64,000 nt of DNA from Entomortierella parvispora. Taxonomy: Eukaryota > Mortierellomycota > Mortierellomycetes > Mortierellales > Mortierellaceae. The stretch is from positions 1,657,001-1,721,000 of the forward strand of contig OY752152.1 in the NCBI GenBank assembly GCA_963573315.1. The letters are read 5' to 3'. Shown piece by piece: positions 8,769 to 20,191 of the stretch (position 1 is the first letter of the stretch; every line of letters begins with the position of its first letter). Below the pieces are notes generated by a model. That model searched no databases, was not told where the DNA came from, and worked only from the letters and a program-made list of their open reading frames with translations. A program made the position numbers and the translations under genes.

Positions 8769-10508
8769 CTAGTTGTGACGGGGGCGCTTTGGAATGGGCG
8801 CCGGCTCGGGTATCTGAGGCGACACGCTGGATATATCTTGACGAGCTCCTGCTCCAGTAGTGCTTGAGACGTCCTCATCCTCTTGAGTAACAGTGGTTGA
8901 ATGGGTCCTGCTCCTCTCCTCCTTTTTTCTACCTTTCTCCCGTTCTCTCCTTGCTTGGATGATAATATTGAGCTCGACCAATATTTGGCCTAGCTGGTCT
9001 TTGTAAGTCTCATCATAGGCCTCCCAGGTATTAGCTGTGAGCTTGGAAACAGATTGTGGGCTCGTAATGTGCCTACATTTTGCGACAAGTATCTCAATGT
9101 TTTTATCGGTTATGACAATTGCTGATATTAGGCACCCGCTGATAGACTGAATGTCGCGCTTGAAGGTAGCGTCTCTCCATCCTTTGATTGCTAGACGAAA
9201 GCACGTTTTTTCTATTTCCGTTCGTCCTTGGTATGGTGGCTTTTCGTTTGCTGCAGGTTCCGCAACATTGTTTTTGTCGTCGATGTCATCTTGTTCTTGT
9301 CGATTAACAACCGGCGGCTCAAAAGGAGTGCAAATGTCGCAACAGGGATACTCCGGATATCGAGGTATGTCCTCGTTGTCGAAAATATCATTCAAGACCT
9401 TACGGCGGCACTCTTTTGTAGTTACGTATCGAAAGATATCGCTATCTATCTTGGCTTTGTCAGGCGCACGACTCGGAACGAATAGAATTGCTTGCCCTAA
9501 GATATCAGCATTACGCGCTGCGCGACCAAGGCGTTGGATAAGTGATGATATTGTTGAAGGATATCCCAATTGTATTACGACCTTAACATCACCAATATCA
9601 CATCCCATCCCAGCGGCTTCAGTGGACAGAAGCAGGTCGATATGGTTGTCGTTGAACTCCCGCATGACACGCGACTTGTACGCATCCGAAAATACAGCGT
9701 GAAAAACAGCGATTCGAATACCTGAGTTTCGAGACCGTAGAAACTCTCCAGCAGCCAGAACGTCGTTTATACTGTTGAAATAGACGATAGTCTTGGTTCC
9801 GTCCAGAGCGAATTCCAAGTCCTTGAATGTTCTCGACGCGTGCTTTTGTTCCAGAACAATGTAGTGCAGGTTCGGTCGGTCGTTGCCTTTGTTGATAACT
9901 GTGGTATTCTCGGAAAAACGGAGACTCGTTTTGACTTGCCCAAGAGGGCCAGATGGAAGAGTTGCAGACATCGCAATGAATCCTGTTGTTGGTGGTACCA
10001 TACTCCGGATCATACCAATTTTGCTGTAGTCCTTCCTGAAACCATCCCCCCATGAGGTAATGCAATGTGCCTCGTCAACTATAACCGCCAACAGCCGCTT
10101 CCTCCACTCCGGCATGTCCCAGAGACTGCTTAGGCGCCGGCTGCTGAATATGATCTCCGGGGACAAAAACACGGCTCTGTAAGCGCCTGTGGCCAATGAG
10201 CGGAGCAGCGAGGAATGTATAGGGGTGTCGCCTTTGATGATTATACTTGGGATTTTAAGATTGGTGAGTTTGCTGTGCTGATCCTGGGCAAGCGACTTCA
10301 ATGGAGAGATCACAAGGATAGTACGATGTTTCCATAGTGCCATCGGGAGAAAATATGTCAGGGATTTACCCCATCCACAGCCTGCTATCAAGATACAGTC
10401 CCTTCCCAAGCCAACATGCTCGACTACATCCAGCTGTTCTTCCTTTGGATCGACGTGAAACGTCAAGGCGCACTGTTGATGAACATCATGTGGAACGATC
10501 TCGACCAT
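8769..10508 (-). CDS. RecQ-like SF2 (DEAH) DNA helicase of the transposon
   Basis: Single-exon gene of 579 aa starting at an ATG inside the right TIR. Helicase motifs are in order: motif I AGCGWGKS (GKS 47-49), Ia VISPLKSLAQDQ, II VIVDEAHCITSWG (DEAH 145-148), III SATL (181-184), V LLSTEAAGMGCDIGDV, and VI QRLGRAAR (324-331). After the two RecA lobes come C366 and the cluster CCDIC (388-392), resembling the zinc-binding subdomain of RecQ proteins. The C-terminal 170 aa is charged low-complexity sequence with no HRDC domain. Motif I departs from the usual RecQ TGGGKS form. It presumably unwinds DNA 3'-5' to support transposition, in partnership with the DUF6589 protein. It differs from cellular RecQ/Sgs1 proteins by its small size and missing N-terminal region. 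Confidence 0.9.
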   Translation of the reverse strand: MVEIVPHDVHQQCALTFHVDPKEEQLDVVEHVGLGRDCILIAGCGWGKSLTYFLPMALWKHRTILVISPLKSLAQDQHSKLTNLKIPSIIIKGDTPIHSSLLRSLATGAYRAVFLSPEIIFSSRRLSSLWDMPEWRKRLLAVIVDEAHCITSWGDGFRKDYSKIGMIRSMVPPTTGFIAMSATLPSGPLGQVKTSLRFSENTTVINKGNDRPNLHYIVLEQKHASRTFKDLEFALDGTKTIVYFNSINDVLAAGEFLRSRNSGIRIAVFHAVFSDAYKSRVMREFNDNHIDLLLSTEAAGMGCDIGDVKVVIQLGYPSTISSLIQRLGRAARNADILGQAILFVPSRAPDKAKIDSDIFRYVTTKECRRKVLNDIFDNEDIPRYPEYPCCDICTPFEPPVVNRQEQDDIDDKNNVAEPAANEKPPYQGRTEIEKTCFRLAIKGWRDATFKRDIQSISGCLISAIVITDKNIEILVAKCRHITSPQSVSKLTANTWEAYDETYKDQLGQILVELNIIIQARREREKGRKKEERSRTHSTTVTQEDEDVSSTTGAGARQDISSVSPQIPEPAPIPKRPRHN

Positions 10509-10834
10509 AGCAGACTCGAATGGGGGCGAATTCAGCGAGTGAATGGGATGAGGACATGGCCGCGTTTTTTCCCGTTTTTTTTTGACCGTTGGACAAACGA
10601 ATGGATCAGAGTCACGTGTTGCAGCTTATAGTCACGTGTATGCATGATTGGAGTATTCAGGCTTCTACAGCATGTAATTTATTGCATGGGGTTTGTGCGC
10701 CTTCCTTATAGGACTTTCCAGCCAAAAGTGGCAACTCTTTTACCAGCCTTTGTGAAAGCAATCTGGAGCCTTCCGTCACGTGAGTAGGGAGGTGGAAGCC
10801 CTTAAGCGCTTGAGCAAAGGATGGGTCGAGCCTA
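10502..10834. repeat. Right terminal inverted repeat, 333 bp
   Basis: Mirror copy of the left TIR. It contains the start codon and upstream region of the helicase gene. Its outer end lies only 156 bp before the KHDC4-like start codon. Confidence 0.95.
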
Positions 10835-10843
10835 GACTGAATG
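10835..10843. repeat. Right target-site duplication (9 bp)
   Basis: GACTGAATG, an exact copy of 5940-5948, directly after the terminal CCTA of the element. Confidence 0.93.
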
Positions 10844-10990
10844 GCCGATGCCCACGCGCACGTGATCGACAGCCTGTTTGGAGTTTGGACTTCGATTTTC
10901 GAATCAATGATCCCCTTCTTGCGCAGATTAATCGACTCCGCCCTTCTTCTCTTCTTTGCCCCTCATTATTTCATCATAATTGCAACCACA

Positions 10991-13075
10991 ATGTCGGACG
11001 AATCAAGGTACATATCAATGGGAGCTGCCCAAGATGCCCATCTTTCTGCTCGTTTGCACTGCAAACGCTAATGACTTCTCTCTCTCACCAATGTAGACGC
11101 AAGCGCAAATGGGACAACCCAGGCGAGGATGAAACAACCGCCAAAAAGACCACGCTTGGAGACGATGCTTCTGTAAACCAGGACGCCGCTGGAACAGCTG
11201 CTACTGCATTGGCCTTGGCCACCGCCCGACTCAACGCTCAACTGGTTGCCAATGGATTGGCTGCCTCCGGACCTGATGGTGCAGACGGGGATGCAACCTC
11301 GACCAAAAAGAGCGAGTCCTCAACCAGCTTCGTTCCAACCAAAGAACGTGATGAATTTGTAGTTGACATCGACATCAACGACGTGCAGCACCGCCATATT
11401 CTCACAAGAGGCTCTTTTCAGACCCAGGTATGATTTGTTTCCAAGCTTGCTTGCTTGAGAAATCTTCAGCATGCTCACCCAGATTCTGGCAATAGATCCA
11501 ACGGGAGACCAATGCGGATGTGACAACTCGAGGAAAATACTACCAGGATCGAAGCTTGGCAACAGAGAAGGATCCCCCACTTTACCTTCATGTCGCAGCC
11601 TTGGCGCAGGAAGAATTAGACATGGCAGTGGCAAAGATCAACGAGCTGATCGCAGAACCTCCAGAACAACAGCCGCCTCAGCGAGATTCCTTTCCCCAGC
11701 GCGATTCTTATCCTCCACGCGATTCGTACCCCCCCTCGTCGCGGCCATTTGGAGGACCTTCGGTATGTTATTAGTCTTTTCAGCTTGCTCACGCCTTCCA
11801 TCCGTCTTTGCTTCTAACGCAAGAGGCTTTATCTTTTGCAAATTCCGAACATATAGCGAGGTCAGTCATTCCATGCAAAGGTTGCTATTCCCATCGAGTC
11901 CGAGAGGATGTTCAATGTGCGAGCGAAAATCGTTGGCCCTGGAGTAAGTATATCTTGATTCATGTCGGTTAATGGTGTCATTGCCCCAGCGAATCAGATG
12001 TTGACAATAGGGCTGCGTTTTCTTTTAGGGCCAATATGTCAAGCATGTCCAGAACGAATCTAGGACTCGGGTACAGCTCAAAGGCCAAGGCTCTGGATTT
12101 CTTGAGGTGGAAACTGGTCGGGAATCAGACGAGCCACTCTATATCAACATTCTGTAAGCTCTCTGTTCTCTTGGATGTTATTAACGACACTGATATTGCT
12201 TTAGAGCTGACACCAACCTCAAACCACTCTGTTTTTAGTGGTCACTCTCAAGAGGATGTAGATTACGCCGAGGGACTATGCCAAGATCTCGTTAATACTG
12301 TCAAACGCGAGCACGAAGAGTGGAAGAGTCGACCCCCACCTCCCCCTCAAGATTCGTATGGACACCGGTCATATGGAGGAAGATCTGTAAGTAGCGTTTC
12401 TGAGATCAACCTATCGAGAAGTGCAGATCAAGAGCCATTTCACTTACAAGCCATTTCAAATTACTTTAGAACTATCATCATGGGGGCAGTCATAATCAAC
12501 ACTATCCACGCCATCAAGGACAGCAGTATCCACACCACTCATCGCAACATTACAACTATGGTCAGCAACAGTATGCACCAGCCTCACAACCTCCGCCACC
12601 ACCATTGCCCCCAGGCTCAGCTACAGCACCACCTAATCCCCCACTGCCCTCTGGACCTCCTCCTCCTCCTCCCGCATCCCATGCTCCTCCAGCAGGATCT
12701 GAAGAGAATACACAGGCAGCAAGCGGTGAAGTTGCAGCCGCTGATCCATCCGCAGCGTACAGTTACGACCAATATGAGGCTTATAATCAATACTATTACC
12801 AACAACAATATTACCAGCAGTACGGCCAGTACTATTATGGAGCAGAGACGGCTGCAGGTTCCCAGGCTCCAGTCTCATCTGATCCCGCTCTTGCGTACTA
12901 TGGCTACGCCTACGCACCTCCACCCCCACCTCCAGAAACTTCAGGGGCCGAGTCCACGCCTGCTCTAGAATCCTCGGCACCGCCGCCTCCACCCTCTGCT
13001 GAGTCTGACGTACCGCCACCACCTACAAGTACCGATCCAAGCAGCGAGTCCAGCGCTCCACAATCTACTAATTGA
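10991..13075 (+). CDS. KHDC4: KH-domain RNA-binding protein, KHDC4/BLOM7-like
   Basis: Seven plus-strand exons close in frame to about 526 aa: 10991-11007, 11097-11427, 11496-11762, 11857-11943, 12029-12153, 12239-12386, 12470-13075. Family hallmarks are the N-terminal RKRKWDNPGE, a first KH-like region (INDVQHRHILTRG then TTRGKYY), and a second KH domain with MFNVRAKIVGPGGQYVKHV, where GPGG is the nucleic-acid-gripping loop, followed by LKGQGSGFLE. The C-terminal third is low complexity: Pro runs, and Gln/Tyr-rich repeats (YDQYEAYNQYYYQQQ). In animals KHDC4 assists U2 snRNP-dependent splicing and splice-site choice, so a nuclear RNA role is likely. Exon 1 is only 17 nt. The transposon ends 156 bp upstream of the start codon, so the native promoter has been cut off from its former upstream DNA. 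Confidence 0.88.
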
Positions 13076-14979
13076 CAACGTTGGGCATGATATGTTCATT
13101 GTAATGCGTTGAGCTCATTGTGTGGGACATTAACAGATTTTGCATCCCTCTTCGCGTCTTGCGCCAAAGCGAAAGAAATACACTGACGCCCAAGGCATAC
13201 TACTCGACGCGGGACTCGAGCATGTCAACAAAGGTACTCGCTCCTATTCAGCTAAACGTTCGCACGTCTGTCTCAACTAATCACGCAACACAGTTACCAG
13301 ACAAATACATAAACCGACGTCAAGTTTTGACCTTCATCAACGTAATGCCTTTTTTGTAATGGTTTTTTGTGATGGTTGTGTTGGCTACTTTCTGGGTCAG
13401 CAGCGGGGCTTGTTACTTTGGGCTAGTACAGTAATTTGTTTTCCCGACTGTATCTCCTTCTCTCCCTCCACATTCTGAGAGTGAATAGAAATCTGCAGCA
13501 GTGGAGAGGATCTGTGGAGGGCGTAAGAGTAGAGGATTTCAAAGTTAATGCTCTTGGACAGAATGAAGAGAACTGTGGACGGATAGAGTTTCTGGGTTTC
13601 CCTACGGCGCAATTGGGTGTTTGCGCAGAAGTGCTCTCACCGAGGGTTGTGGATGGATCCAGAGGACAGAACGGCTGAGAGCGTTTTACGATATGAGGGG
13701 CTATAAGGCTTTGAAGAAACATTCGATAGAACATCTTTGTAAATTGTGCTTTGTCAAGGACGAGATGCACATGCTACAACAGCCGTAGATTGCTTTCTCG
13801 ACTGTTCATTCCTCTACTTTGTACTCCTCATTATTATTATTGTTGTTGTTGCTGTTGTTGGGTATCTACACCGTTTGCGTCCTCGTATCACGCGTTTGGT
13901 GTGACAGATCGACGATTCATACCGGTTACCGAGTTTAGTTGCAGGTTGCACACAGAAGAGTGAAGGTCATGATGCAGGAGCAAGTCGTGCTTGTGCATGC
14001 AGACAACGCGTAGCTGATGGGCGCGTGTGCCTCCAGCTCGGATCGCGCTTGCAAAGAACAAAAGTCAGGAAATGGCCAAAGAAGGGCGCCGCTTGTTGCG
14101 CCCTCAGCTAGCACATGCCTCTGAGGTGAGATTGTCCCTGTGGAGAAACTGTGCTGAAAAACACAAAAGGTGGCATGATGATGACAATTAATAACCATAT
14201 CGTTTGTGTTTACGCTGAGGCAAACAACGTATACACAAAGGTTGCTGCTCTTACGCCAGCGTGCCCGGTCTCCCCTCTCGCACACCCTCGAAGTCTCCAT
14301 CTTTTTCGCTCTTGCTCCGAACCCAAACCGAGGCCGAGGCACATAGAGTTTTTTTTTACCGCCCGAGGACATCCAATTCCAGGCACGAAGGGCCGTTGTC
14401 CGCTCAAGATACTGTACCTTCGAGGCACCGAAAGAGGAGGATGAACTCTATAGGTGATATACTCTACTGGCGCTGCTCTCCTCTTCTTTTTCTGTCTTCC
14501 TCCCCCTCCACTCGTTCTCCACTGTAGGCTGGATCGTCTGCCATTGAGTACGGTACCCGGGTGAGGAGGAGAGTATTCAAACGATAAAACTAAAAGCTTG
14601 TACTCTCCCAGCAGCAGAACACAGTTCAGGTTTTGTAAAGGCAAATCGTGTTCATCCGAGAGCATCTCTACAACTCCAAGTCGGTCCTCCAACCACCGCT
14701 GATCACGACGAGTCTTCATATTGCTGCACTCGGCCTCTCACAGCATGGACTGTTCCCGATCACCGCAGGGCCGACTTTCCTATAAAATCCGTCTGGTTCC
14801 CCTTTCTCCTCTCGCTTTGGCCTTTGTTCACCCTCGCCTTTCTTTCCGACCGTGTCCCTCTCTTCGTCCCTGTCCCATCCACATTCACAGAGACCCCATC
14901 CTTGTCTTCGTCTGACATCCATCCTTCCTCCCAACTCTCCCCCGTCTTTCTTCCATCACCAACTCCTCCCTTCACTCTA
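13076..14979. other. Intergenic with no convincing gene; promoter of the DUF3712 gene at its right end
   Basis: About 1.9 kb. It includes the 3' flank of the KHDC4-like gene, an ATT/GTT microsatellite near 13831-13860, and a TATA box at 14781. A minus-strand open frame at 14210-14719 begins plausibly but degenerates into low-complexity residues and shows no family similarity. I call no gene here. Confidence 0.5.
14781..14787 (+). promoter_or_regulatory. TATA box upstream of the DUF3712 gene
   Basis: TATAAAA about 200 bp before the start codon at 14980, followed by a long pyrimidine-rich tract, as is common around fungal transcription start sites. Confidence 0.5.
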
Positions 14980-17900
14980 ATGACTCCGAATAACGCTGCT
15001 GCCCCAAATGTGGAGGACAGCGATCTCCCCTACAGAGAAGACGAGACTGACTATGACGAGTTTGACGAGCACGACGAAGTTGTCAAGCCCAGAGCTGCTC
15101 CTTTTTACAAGCGTAAGCGCTTTTGGGTCATCTGCACGGTCATCACCGTTATCTTGGTTGCCATCTTGGTGCCCGTTATCCTGTTCTTGATTCTCCCCAA
15201 GGTCGCCCAGAAGATTGTCAACAACTCGAGCCTCGCCTTTGAAAATATTGTCATTTCTGAACCTACAAACACCGTAAGTCTCTATGGACCACTGTTTTTC
15301 TTGTTTGCTAGCTCCCATCCCGGCTTCTTGTGATTGACGCGTTCAACTCCTTATTGCCACCAACAGACAATGTTCATGGAGCTGAAGGGTTCGCTCGGCA
15401 ACGCTGGTCCTTTCCACGCAACCGTATCATACCCTGAGACCATTAAAGTCTTTTACAACGGTACCCTGCTCGGTGAAATGGACCCTCTTCCCGACACCAA
15501 GGCCTCCGGAGGATCCGGTACTGTCGAGGGCAAGTCTCGCTTCACTATCAGTGACGAGGCTGCCTTCGGTGCCTTCTCCAAGAACATGGTAAGCAAAGAG
15601 CAAACAGTTCTCGGTGTATCTACCTTCGTATTGCTGACGCTCCTCTGACCCTATAATTGCTTTTCGTTGTATCAGCTCGGCGACAAGAGCTTCGTCTGGT
15701 CCTTGCAGTCCACTGTTGAGATCCATGCCATGGGTCGCACCATCAAGAATTTGAAGCTCAACAAGGATATCTCCTTGCTCGGTATGAACGGTTTCCCACA
15801 GGTTGAGATTCTCTCCTTCAACCTTCCTTCGGACGCGCCCAACGGTCAAGGTATCAACTTGGAGATGTCCACTGCCATGCACAACCCCTCCCCCATCGGT
15901 ATTACTCTCGGAACAATTGTCCTCGACATCTCTTTCCAGGGCACTCGTCTCGGCCAAGTCCGCGCTGCCGGTGCTTCCCTCCAGGGAGGCTCCCAGTCGA
16001 TCCTCAACTTGACCGGTATCATGGAGCCCCAGACCACCCCTGAAGGCCTATCCAAGGTCAGCGATCTCTTCTCTGCCTACATCGCCGGTAATGCCTCCGA
16101 GACCACTGCCAATGGTGTCGCTGTTCTTCCCAATGGTGTGGACCGTGTTTCTTGGTTGTCTGCAGGTCTCGAGGCCATGGTTCTCAACGTCAAGTTGCAG
16201 TCGCCTGTGCCATTGAACATCATCCGTTCCATTGAGCTTGGCCCTATGGGTATGAACTGGACCAACACCGATGCCTACGCACCCCTTGCCACCTCGCCCC
16301 AGGTCATTGCTGGTTTCCAGATGCCTTTCGGTTTCTCCCTCAACGTCTCCCAAGTTCAGAACAATATGACTGTTGTCTACCAGAACAAGACGCTCGCCAC
16401 TGTCAACGCCTTTGAATGGGGAGCCGCCTCCACTGTTAAGGATGGAGACAGCTCTTCGATCCACTTTGCCCTCCCTCCCACGCCTTTCAACATTGGCCCT
16501 GATGCTCACGCCGATTTTGACGCCTTTGTCAAGGACCTTACCGTGAAGAATGCCCAGGGCTTCCAGGTCGAGGGTGTTGCTGGCACCGTTGCCCAGACCC
16601 CCATTGGTGAGGTCCGCATCACTGGTATCCCCTTCAAGTCTGACGTCACCCTTACTGGTCTCCAGGGACTTGCCACCGAGCCCACTGTCATCCACAACTT
16701 GACTGTCATTGGCGGTATCCCTCAAGGTCTCCAGATTGCCCTGGATATGACCATGGTGAACCCCTCCACTTTGACCATCGCCACCGGACCCGGTTCCCAG
16801 GGTCTGGTTACTTTTGACATGATGTACCAGGGCGACAATGTCGGGACTGTTCTCCTCGAGGACTTGACTTTGGTTCCTGGACCCAACCGCCGCAACGCCG
16901 GTGCTCTCTTCACTCCCTCTAGCAGTGCTGGCGGTCAGGCTCTCTTGCAATCCTACATGACCAACCACATCAGCACTGTCGATGTTCAAGGGTCGATTTC
17001 TTCCTCGGCCATTGCTCCTCTTGCCAACGGTCTCAAGGAGATCCACATCCAGTCCAACATGCCTGGTAACCCTGCCCAGCTTCTTCTCGGGGCCAGCCTG
17101 ACCATTCTCAATGACACCACCAAGAACGGTATCGCCGTGACGTCAGTCGTTGTCAACAACCCCTTCCTCCCCCAATTGACCATCAAGGCCATCAAGTCTG
17201 CCGTCAAGTACCACAACGCGACCCTCGGATCCATTGACATCCCCGACATGACCTTTATTGTCCCCAGCATGGCCTCTGCCACCAGCACGTAAGTTCAACG
17301 GCGATTTTGTTTTCTCATTTTTCTTTGCCTTCTCGGATCCCCTCCTTGTACTGACATCTTTCCAACTTCATGTTGCTGTTCTCAGCCCTCTTCCCATCAC
17401 CATGGATTTGTCTATCCAGTCTCTTCTCGGTCTTATCATCACCCAGGCCCAGCTCAACGGTTTGAACGCTGCCCCTATCATGGCCCTGGGCCAGATGGTC
17501 GCTGACCCCACTTTCAAGCCTGACGCTGCCCTTTTCGCTGGCTTCAACCTCCCCGCCTTTGTCAAGTCGGCCATGGTTGGACTCAAAGTCGATATTGAGA
17601 TGAACGTCAATGTTCTGGTCGGCGAGTACGCCACCTCAATGGCTTTGACCCAGGCCGCTGTCCCCACCGCGACCGATGACACCATCTTGATGCTCCTCCC
17701 CATTGTCGGAACCCCTCTTGCCCAGGCCATCGTTGACCAGTCCATCTTGACCTTTAGCAGCATCATGATCAATAACCCTGCCGAGGCCAGCTTTAGCACC
17801 AATATCAACGGTCTTATCTCCGAGACTGGTCCCTTTGACTCTCAGATTGCTTTCCCCTCTGGGTCGACCGTGTCCTGGGTCAACGGCGATGCCATCCGCC

Positions 17901-20191
17901 CCATCGGTCAGATTGCCATGCCCACTGTCACTGCCGGTGCCAACGTCGGTGCTCCCTTGGCTCTCACTAATGTCTCGTTCGGTGTCTCGGACACCGCTGC
18001 CATGGGCGACTTTGTCGGTTTCTCTCTCAAGGCCGAGTCTTTTGAGTGGGAGGTCTCTGCCACCGAGATGGTCGTTTTCGCCATGGGTGCCCCCATCCCC
18101 CACATCAACATGAAGAAGCGCGTCACCTTGAAGGGCTTCAACGGTCTCTCTGGATTGGCCATTAGCGCCTTCAACTTGCCCTCGAACGACCCCGATGGTA
18201 TTCATATCGTCCTCGCCGCAACTCTCCCCAACCCCTCCAGTGTCGGAATTGAGCTTGGCAACGTCAGCTTCTCCAACATTTACAAGGGTCAGGAGCTTGG
18301 CTATGTTGCCACAGTCGGAATGAGCCTCCAGCCCAACTCGGTCTCGCCCGTCAACATGGCAGGTACTCTTGTCCGCCAGACGTCTGACGCCGGCCTTGCC
18401 GCTCTTGGTGATCTCTTTGCCGAGACTCTTGCTGGCGGCACCCCCGCCTTGACTGTCAAGGGTCGCTCCGTCACCCCTGCCAGTGGACCCGTCTCTTGGC
18501 TCAGCGCTGCTTTCGCTTCCTTGGAGATGACCGTTTCTCTCCCCAGTATTGGAAAGCAAAACATCATCACTGGAGTCTCACTCAAGACCATGACCTTGGA
18601 CTTTACTGGCCCTGACCCATATAACATCATGACCTCCTCGGACAACATCGTTGCTCAGTACCACATGCCCTTCACCTTCCCCTTGAACGTCAGCTCTGTG
18701 GGTCAGACCATGAACTTGCAATTGCCCTTGGGTAACACCGTTGCTGTTCTCAGCATGCCCATGTCTCCCGCTACCACGATCGCCGATGGTGTTTTGCAGA
18801 CCAGTTATTCAAACCAGCCTCTCAAGGTCGCCGAGTCGGGTCGCCAGACCTTCCAGATGTTCAACAAGGTCCTTACCACCGATGTCGGTGTGCAGTTCTT
18901 CCTCGATGGAGTCGTTGACACCATTGCTGACACTGCTGCTGGTCCCGTCAAGATTGCCAACATCAGTGCCTCTGTTGTTACTGCCATGGCCGGTATGAAC
19001 CTCAACGCCAGCCCTGTCACCGTCACTGATATCTCCATCTCTGGTGGTACCGCCGAGTACGTTGAGATCAAGAACAACGTCGTCCTTCAGAACCCCTCGG
19101 GATTGACTGTCATGGCTGGTGATGTTACCCTGGATGTCTATTTTGGCCCCTTCCCCATGGGCAAGGTCATTGTCCCTACCATGGTCCTCCGCCCCGGCCA
19201 GAACAGCCTCCCTGCTGTCATGCGTCTCCAGCCCCCCAACCCAGTCCTGCGCGATCACTTCTTGAGCGCCTTCATCGCCGGAGGCTCTTTCCCCTTGAGC
19301 ATCAACGGTACCGCCACCAGCACCCCTATTGAACCCTTGCAGATGGCCATGGCTGCCATCCGCATGTCGCCCGTGATCACTGGTATCAATGACAAGCTGA
19401 TTGTCGAAGGTCAGAGCAAGGCTTCGCCCATCATGAGCGAGATGCTTCAGATGTCCAGACCCAGAGTCACCCGGGTGCAGATCGCCATGTACAACCCTTT
19501 TGATACCGATCTTTCCATCTCCCACATCTTTGCCAACAATACATGGAACGGCTTGTTCTTTGGCAAGATTGACCAGGATATTTCCTTGGTCATCCCTGCA
19601 AAGTCCACCATCATGTCGCCCCCCATGGACTTGGTGTCGGAGAAGGGCGCAACCTTTTTGTTTTCGGTCCTTGCAAAGCTCATGCTTGCTTACCCTACAT
19701 TGGCCGCCGGTGGTGCCAACTTGGTTCCATTTGATATCTCCAGTGTGATCACGGCCAAGGTTGGCGGTGCCTCCGGTTACGAGGCCAATGTTCAGTATGC
19801 CCAGCTCCAGACTGGCATTGTGATTCAATCGGTCAAATCCTATGACACCGTGCCCGCCGCCGTCCCCACTGCTGTCGTTCCCACGACCACGGCTGTCCCT
19901 ACTGTCTCTGCCACGACCGCGGCCCCCATTGCCACTACGACGGCCTCGGCCTCAGTTCCTGCTGTGGAGACCACCGTATCTGTTCCTTCGCCTTCGCCCT
20001 CGGCTGTTACCCCCTTGACACCCGTGAACAGCCCTTCCGCTGCTCCCGCCGCCTTTGCCTTCTTCAAGCGTCAAATCGCCATTGAGGAGGTCCCTCTCCC
20101 CTTCACCGGCACCGATGATGAGGCCTTGGCCCTATTCAAGCAGATCGTGACCCAGATCACCGCCTCTGTTGGCCTCACCCCTCTCTTTTAA
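14980..20191 (+). CDS. Very large DUF3712-repeat membrane protein
   Basis: Four exons, 14980-15273, 15367-15588, 15676-17288 and 17386-20191, close in frame to about 1644 aa. Residues 1-47 are acidic and cytoplasmic, 48-72 form one helix (FWVICTVITVILVAILVPVI), and the rest should be lumenal or extracellular. That part is several tandem beta-rich, LEA14-like units, each with a phrase such as NPSPIGITLG, NPSTLTIATG, NPSSVGIELG or NPSGLTVMAG followed by (Y/F)xGxxxG and an LxPGxN turn, typical of DUF3712. The last 150 residues hold a Thr/Val/Ala-Pro linker and a short hydrophilic tail. DUF3712 proteins are fungal membrane proteins, some vacuolar (yeast Ylr173w/Tag1 may be a relative; I am unsure). 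The upstream in-frame ATG at 14824 is less likely, because it adds leader-like residues and lies only 40 bp after a TATA box. Confidence 0.85.

Larger units (their letters stand above)
5949..10834. mobile_element. Complete 4.9-kb DNA transposon with RecQ-like helicase and DUF6589 protein (AcademH-like)
   Basis: The element is 4886 bp, starts TAGGCTCGACCC and ends with its reverse complement. It has 333-bp TIRs that read as identical by eye, flanked by the 9-bp duplication GACTGAATG. Inside are two intact convergent genes: a DUF6589 protein (6275-8717, plus) and a RecQ-like SF2 helicase (8769-10508, minus), with stops about 50 bp apart. Both start codons lie in the TIRs. From memory, a helicase without an XPG nuclease, DUF6589-type transposase candidates and 9-10 bp duplications fit the AcademH lineage of Academ transposons in fungi and animals; that assignment is recalled knowledge and should be checked. 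Apparently identical TIRs and open reading frames suggest a recent, possibly autonomous copy. It sits between the divergent WSC and KHDC4-like genes. Confidence 0.93.

Noticed and set aside
10780-11433. Open frame running from the right TIR into the KHDC4 gene
   Set aside because: Chance readthrough: its N-terminal part is TIR sequence also present in the left arm, and the real KHDC4 start with a proper splice junction lies at 10991.
14210-14719. 169-codon minus-strand open frame starting MKTRRDQRWLEDRLG
   Set aside because: The first 60 residues look plausible, but the rest is low-complexity Gly/Lys/Arg without domain features. It has no splice or conservation support.
16048-17046. 332-codon minus-strand open frame antisense to the DUF3712 gene
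   Set aside because: It is a shadow of C-ending codon bias in the highly expressed-type plus-strand gene. The same explains 17636-18559 and 18809-19828.
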